A stretch of 28,514 nucleotides of DNA from a virus: positions 1-28,514 of the IMG/VR virus record IMGVR_UViG_3300042448_000354; one strand, written 5' to 3'. The notes under the pieces are model-generated. The model was not told the DNA's origin. It did no database searches and saw only the letters and a list, made by a program, of their open reading frames with translations. The number at the start of each line of letters is the position of its first letter. Positions within the stretch are counted from its first letter, which is position 1. Below are positions 26,430-28,514 of this stretch, piece after piece. The position numbers and the translations under genes are program-made.

Positions 26430-26772
26430 ATGTAGTTCTTGGTTTAAGTTGGTTTATCTGCACTATTGTCTTTTCTAATGTGACAATAGAAGACTTTCTC
26501 TTTTGCTCAGACGTATTAACATCATTAATAATACGTTCCATAGCTAGCTTTTTAGCATTTAGCTTCTCCACCTTCTTTCCTGCCTTCTTCCTGTTAAAGA
26601 AGAGCTTTCCAAATCCAGAAATTTCTATGCTGTCATTTAAGTCCATTGCCTCATTGGCTGATTGGAACTGATGATTGACCACTGTCTCAATTGTCTTCTC
26701 TGAAACCATCATCTTAACAGCTAGTGTCCTGACTAGATAATCCTTCACTGACATTGAGATTGGCTTATCCAT
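26419..26772 (-). CDS. IHF/HU-like DNA-binding protein (head operon copy)
   Basis: This 117-residue protein matches the IHF/HU-like family conserved in crAss-like phages. It has an N-terminal helix pair (SMSVKDYLVRTLAVKM, SEKTIETVVNHQFQSANEA) followed by SIEISGFGKLFFNRKKAGKK (48-67), the characteristic GFGxF-x-x-x-x-x-A turn into the DNA-gripping arm. The C-terminal 45 residues are a helical extension absent from bacterial HU. Such proteins bend or compact DNA and could aid packaging or control the operon. It overlaps the winged-helix gene by 8 bases and the zinc-ribbon gene by 11. A second, more divergent relative is at 4789-5265. Confidence 0.8.
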   Translation of the reverse strand: MDKPISMSVKDYLVRTLAVKMMVSEKTIETVVNHQFQSANEAMDLNDSIEISGFGKLFFNRKKAGKKVEKLNAKKLAMERIINDVNTSEQKRKSSIVTLEKTIVQINQLKPRTTYED

Positions 26773-27127
26773 GACTTACAGTTATTTGTAAGACAATGTC
26801 TTTCTCAAAGTCTAGGATGATGACTGGGTTGACCTTCACCTTGGTACCGTCCTTGACAAATACACCAATACGTTTAAGTTTGGAGATGATGTTGTTGATG
26901 GTTGGGGGCGAGCTTTTGTACTTCTCACAGAACTCTTGACGAACATTGGCATAGGAGATGTTACCTTTGATGGCTGTGAAAGCAATCAATTGCACCTCAC
27001 GTTCTGTCAATCCAAGACCATTCACAGCTGACAGTATATTGTAATACTTCTCAGCCACAGCGTAGGAATCCCCCACTGGTCTCTTCATTTTCTGAACAAT
27101 TAGCTTCTTGTTGTTTGTTGGTTCCAT
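26765..27127 (-). CDS. Winged-helix DNA-binding protein, first gene of the late operon
   Basis: The 120-residue protein shows a helix-turn-helix/winged-helix core. LGLTEREVQLIAFTAI (38-53), ISYANVRQEFCEKY (57-70), the recognition-helix candidate SSPPTINNIISKLKRIGVFV (72-91), then the wing DGTKVKVNPVIILDF (93-107). It begins about 9 bases after the predicted transcription start of a consensus promoter, so it is nearly leaderless, and it borders the repeat-rich intergenic region. I infer a regulator or site-binding protein, possibly acting on the adjacent symmetric repeats. Since it heads the packaging operon, a small-terminase-like DNA recognition role is an alternative. Confidence 0.65.
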   Translation of the reverse strand: MEPTNNKKLIVQKMKRPVGDSYAVAEKYYNILSAVNGLGLTEREVQLIAFTAIKGNISYANVRQEFCEKYKSSPPTINNIISKLKRIGVFVKDGTKVKVNPVIILDFEKDIVLQITVSHG

Positions 27128-27139
27128 AATTAGTTAAAG

Positions 27140-27170
27140 CAAAGGTATGTATATTCCTTTGATTGTCAAA
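27140..27170 (-). promoter_or_regulatory. Consensus Bacteroidota promoter of the packaging/head operon
   Basis: In the minus direction TTTG (27167-27170) is followed after exactly 19 bases by TACCTTTG (27140-27147), a full match to TTTG-N19-TAnnTTTG. The start codon at 27127 lies only some 13 bases beyond the -7 element, so the message should have a leader of under 10 bases. Confidence 0.85.
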
Positions 27171-27278
27171 TAACTATTTTAGTTATCTGGAATAGGAATG
27201 CTATATTATGCACTATTTTTATAATCCATTATATTCTACCAATAAATTGTAGATAGTGTATTAGCTGATTAGATGTAC

Positions 27279-27303
27279 TTAGGGCCCCCCCTAAATCCCC
27301 CCC
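27279..27303. repeat. Inverted repeat with two C7 tracts
   Basis: TTAGGG (27279-27284) and CCCTAA (27289-27294) form a perfect dyad around CCCC. C runs of seven lie at 27285-27291 and 27297-27303, five bases apart, so the minus strand has two G7 tracts in otherwise AT-rich DNA. They could fold as a quadruplex-like structure or slip during replication. Confidence 0.7.
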
Positions 27304-27350
27304 AAAGTTACGAAGACTATTTTGAAACTACCAAATTTATTTTCACCTAT

Positions 27351-27383
27351 TATCAAAACTTGCAAAATATTATAGTTTTGATA
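27351..27383. repeat. Perfect 10-bp inverted repeat
   Basis: TATCAAAACT (27351-27360) and AGTTTTGATA (27374-27383) are exact reverse complements with a 13-base spacer. No T-run follows, so an operator or cruciform is likelier than a terminator. Confidence 0.75.
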
Positions 27384-27438
27384 CAACAGGAGTTTATAAT
27401 TTTGGTGGAACATTCCATCACTATACACCATAACATAC

Positions 27439-27499
27439 CATAATGTGTTATAAAAGCAACATTGTTAAGCTGAGCATATCCCTTATAAGACACATTATG
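27439..27499. repeat. Long inverted repeat
   Basis: CATAATGTGTTATAA (27439-27453) pairs with TTATAAGACACATTATG (27483-27499): ten bases, a two-base bulge, then five more, across a 29-base loop. Its right arm runs into the four-site TGTTCAC array. Confidence 0.75.
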
Positions 27500-27551
27500 T
27501 TCACAAACAAAGCTTGTTCACGAATACGTGAACAGAAGGAAAATGTGAACA
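27498..27551. repeat. Perfectly symmetric four-site TGTTCAC/GTGAACA array
   Basis: TGTTCAC occurs at 27498-27504 and 27515-27521, and its complement GTGAACA at 27528-27534 and 27545-27551. Gaps are 10, 6 and 10 bases, so the whole block is a dyad. The inner pair extends to TGTTCACG / CGTGAACA around AATA. The layout implies binding by two protein dimers or a tetramer, as at an operator or replication initiator site. Confidence 0.85.
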
Positions 27552-27555
27552 ATAT

Positions 27556-27605
27556 GTAAAGCTATAGCTTGACAAAACGTAAGATGGGTAAAGCCATAGC
27601 TTGAC
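27556..27605. repeat. Two 18-bp direct repeats containing a palindrome
   Basis: GTAAAGCTATAGCTTGAC (27556-27573) recurs at 27588-27605 with one change, a 32-base period. The first copy contains the perfect palindrome AAGCTATAGCTT. Confidence 0.8.
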
Positions 27606-27635
27606 TTTTGGCAGAATATAGACTTGTTATAACTT

Positions 27636-27674
27636 GCCAAATCAGGAAGTGAAACACAGCCAAACCTGGAAGTG
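27636..27674. repeat. Two 16-bp direct repeats
   Basis: GCCAAATCAGGAAGTG (27636-27651) recurs at 27659-27674 as GCCAAACCTGGAAGTG, two changes, period 23 bases. Confidence 0.7.
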
Positions 27675-27703
27675 TGTCACAAATATTTGAAAAACTGTGA
27701 CAC
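27674..27703. repeat. GTGTCAC/GTGACAC inverted repeat
   Basis: GTGTCAC (27674-27680) and GTGACAC (27697-27703) are exact reverse complements with a 16-base AT-rich spacer, the spacing of an operator with half-sites on one DNA face. Confidence 0.65.
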
Positions 27704-27740
27704 TCTTGTAACATATTTATATAGTTATTTGTTACGAAAA

Positions 27741-27799
27741 ATGGGGGCAAAGTTTAATTTATGGGTGCAATTTATACTGTAAGTATAAAAATGGGTGCA
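27741..27799. repeat. Three ATGGGKGCA direct repeats
   Basis: ATGGGGGCA (27741), ATGGGTGCA (27761) and ATGGGTGCA (27791) start 20 and 30 bases apart, close to whole helical turns. A perfect 8-bp dyad, TTTATACT (27771-27778) with AGTATAAA (27782-27789), lies between the last two. Confidence 0.65.
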
Positions 27800-27824
27800 T
27801 GAAACATTTGGAAAAATTCATGCA
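27796..27824. repeat. Perfect 8-bp inverted repeat TGCATGAA/TTCATGCA
   Basis: TGCATGAA (27796-27803) and TTCATGCA (27817-27824) are exact reverse complements with a 13-base spacer, the same spacer length as the dyad at 27351-27383. Confidence 0.7.
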
Positions 27825-27866
27825 AACATTTAACATGGGGCCATGGAACATTTAACACAGGGGCCA
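27825..27866. repeat. Two direct repeats AACATTTAACA plus GGGGCCA
   Basis: AACATTTAACA occurs at 27825-27835 and 27847-27857, period 22, each followed closely by GGGGCCA. A partial copy (AACATTTGG) sits near 27804. Confidence 0.65.
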
Positions 27867-27901
27867 CTTAAGCCATTGGTCCTCAGATGATTATACCCAA
27901 G

Positions 27902-27915
27902 GTTCCATGTGGAAC
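27902..27915. repeat. Operator-like palindrome GTTCCA-TG-TGGAAC
   Basis: GTTCCA (27902-27907) and TGGAAC (27910-27915) are exact reverse complements two bases apart. A related dyad, TGGAA-CA-TTCCA, is at 27406-27417. Confidence 0.6.
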
Positions 27916-27956
27916 TATTTTACAAAATTTTTTTCTAGATGTTACAACCCCCTTAT

Positions 27957-28029
27957 CCATGGGAGGAGAGGCTACTCCACATGGTGACCCCTCCTGTGAT
28001 TTGAGCGATTGGGGTAGCCCCCAGGGGTC
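27957..28029 (+). promoter_or_regulatory. Structured leader with two GC-rich hairpins before the plus-strand gene
   Basis: First hairpin: CCATG plus GGAG (27957-27965) pairs with CTCC plus CATGG (27975-27984) with one bulged A. Second: GACCCCT (27986-27992) pairs with AGGGGTC (28023-28029), enclosing an inner GGGG-TAG-CCCC (28011-28021). They end 54 bases before the plus-strand ATG and would fold in its leader RNA. I find no match to a known riboswitch. A phage polymerase promoter or DNA-level site is also possible. Confidence 0.5.
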
Positions 28030-28083
28030 TCAAAGACACAATTAAACATTGGGAACAGAACACAATCTGAACAAAAACACATT

Positions 28084-28514
28084 ATGGCACAGCCACAAAC
28101 AAAAACAGCAAAGACAGCAGTAGCTAAAAAGCCTGCAATTTTTAACATCAGAAGAAATGCACCTGAAACTAACGGCACCACAGAGCGTGTGTTGGCAGGC
28201 ACATTACAAGACTATCTTGTAGATAGCGAAGAATTATCATTGAGTGATAATGTTAACTATCCTGTAATGAATGTTAAGACTGACCAAGCTGTCACTCTTA
28301 AAATTAATTATGAAGGTACATCTGACTACGGTTTATTGTGGTTCAGTCGTCCATTGAGTGCAAAGCTTCGTAACAAGTCTATCAAGCTTGCTGATATGTT
28401 GAACTATCCAATTCAAGAGCAACCAATCTTCCAAGATATTGATAATACAATACCTTTGATTAGTGATGAAACAGGCGAACAAGTCGTTAAGTATATCATT
28501 AGTAATCCAGAAGG
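28084..28514 (+). CDS. Divergent plus-strand protein of unknown function, partial (C-terminus beyond right edge)
   Basis: An ATG at 28084 opens a frame of 143 codons with no stop up to the edge. The protein starts MAQPQTKTAKTAVAKKPAIF, a basic Ala/Lys/Thr tail that looks disordered, then a mixed alpha/beta part (LQDYLVDSEELSLSDN, YEGTSDYGLLWFSRPLSAK, KLADMLNYPIQEQPIFQD, GEQVVKYIISNPEG). Arg is CGT four times in the later part, suggesting high expression. I recognise no family. It is the first gene of the opposite transcription unit, which in crAss-like phages usually carries replication and early functions; a DNA-binding or single-strand-binding role is a guess only. No good TTTG-TAnnTTTG promoter is seen upstream, so another polymerase may read it. 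Confidence 0.7.
   Translation, partial: MAQPQTKTAKTAVAKKPAIFNIRRNAPETNGTTERVLAGTLQDYLVDSEELSLSDNVNYPVMNVKTDQAVTLKINYEGTSDYGLLWFSRPLSAKLRNKSIKLADMLNYPIQEQPIFQDIDNTIPLISDETGEQVVKYIISNPE

Larger units (their letters stand above)
27128..28083. other. 956-base repeat-rich divergent intergenic region (origin/control region candidate)
   Basis: No convincing gene lies here; the frames that exist are short and unlike anything known. It separates the minus-strand late genes from a plus-strand gene and holds at least eight inverted repeats and five direct-repeat families, listed separately. A single near-match to a DnaA box (TTATCCATG, 27953-27961) is seen, too little to rely on. Density of symmetric sites in such a place is typical of replication origins or multi-operator switches. 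Confidence 0.6.

Noticed and set aside
27562-27750. Minus-strand 62-residue frame in the intergenic region
   Set aside because: It runs across several direct and inverted repeats, has no promoter or leader motif, and its product resembles nothing.
27953-27961. DnaA box TTATCCATG
   Set aside because: Single near-match with two differences from TTATCCACA, expected by chance in AT-rich DNA; not used as evidence for an origin.
1-28083. Stop-codon reassignment, known in some crAss-like phages
   Set aside because: Genes end normally at TAA, TGA and TAG (for example the portal at 20641) with neighbours starting right after, and long genes such as the muzzle-like one have no in-frame TAG.
27128-28083. 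tRNA or rRNA genes in the large gap
   Set aside because: No cloverleaf with the usual T-loop GTTCRANNC and acceptor stem pairing was found; hairpins present are isolated dyads.
27972-28202. Minus-strand 76-residue frame with a hydrophobic, Cys-rich middle
   Set aside because: Largely antisense to the start of the plus-strand gene, which has better codon use and a longer open frame; the hydrophobic run is the complement of its Ala/Lys/Thr codons.

Overview
The window is part of a tailed-phage genome whose gene content and order match the crAss-like phages (Crassvirales) that infect Bacteroidota. It carries a crAss-type large terminase, portal, major capsid protein and IHF/HU-like proteins, ring/tail-tube proteins and a very long muzzle-like protein. 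The DNA is AT-rich. Gene starts lack a Shine-Dalgarno sequence and sit in A-rich leaders. Three promoters fit the Bacteroidota form TTTG-N19-21-TAnnTTTG. TAA, TGA and TAG all act as stops, so I see no stop-codon reassignment.

Layout: everything from 27127 down to 1 lies on the minus strand and reads as one late (virion) program. (a) 27127-20108: a packaging and head operon starting at an excellent promoter. It runs winged-helix protein, IHF/HU-like protein, zinc-ribbon protein, three small proteins (the last a possible small terminase), TerL, portal and an SPFH/band-7 membrane protein, nearly all coupled by short overlaps. (b) 19987-14080: a second promoter, then an acidic scaffold-like protein, the major capsid protein, two connector or ring candidates and an abundant virion protein ending in a Thr-rich tail. 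A structured RNA element lies just after the capsid gene, and an intrinsic terminator closes the block. (c) 13998-7425: a fibre and adhesin block. It includes a 47-residue Cys-rich protein, a tail-collar protein, a collagen-like fibre with a self-cleaving S74 chaperone, a two-module fibre, an Asp-box beta-propeller and a small Cys-rich protein. Several of these share N-terminal modules or near-identical Thr-rich linkers. A strong terminator ends this block. (d) 7240-1: a third promoter, then a metallophosphoesterase, a conserved ring/tail protein, a second IHF/HU-like protein, another tail-tube protein and the muzzle-like protein, which runs off the left edge.

The 956 bases between 27127 and 28084 are free of convincing genes and separate the late operon from a divergent plus-strand gene that runs off the right edge. 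This gap is unusually dense in dyad symmetries and short direct repeats. It includes a perfectly symmetric four-site TGTTCAC array, and it is the best candidate here for a replication origin or master regulatory region.

Most worth following up: the symmetric repeat region, the SPFH gene inside the head operon, the junction-like RNA after the capsid gene, the recurring AAACCAA / ACTACATATG translation leaders, and the mix-and-match adhesin modules joined by Thr-rich linkers. All assignments were made by reading the sequence by eye. No database search or folding program was run.
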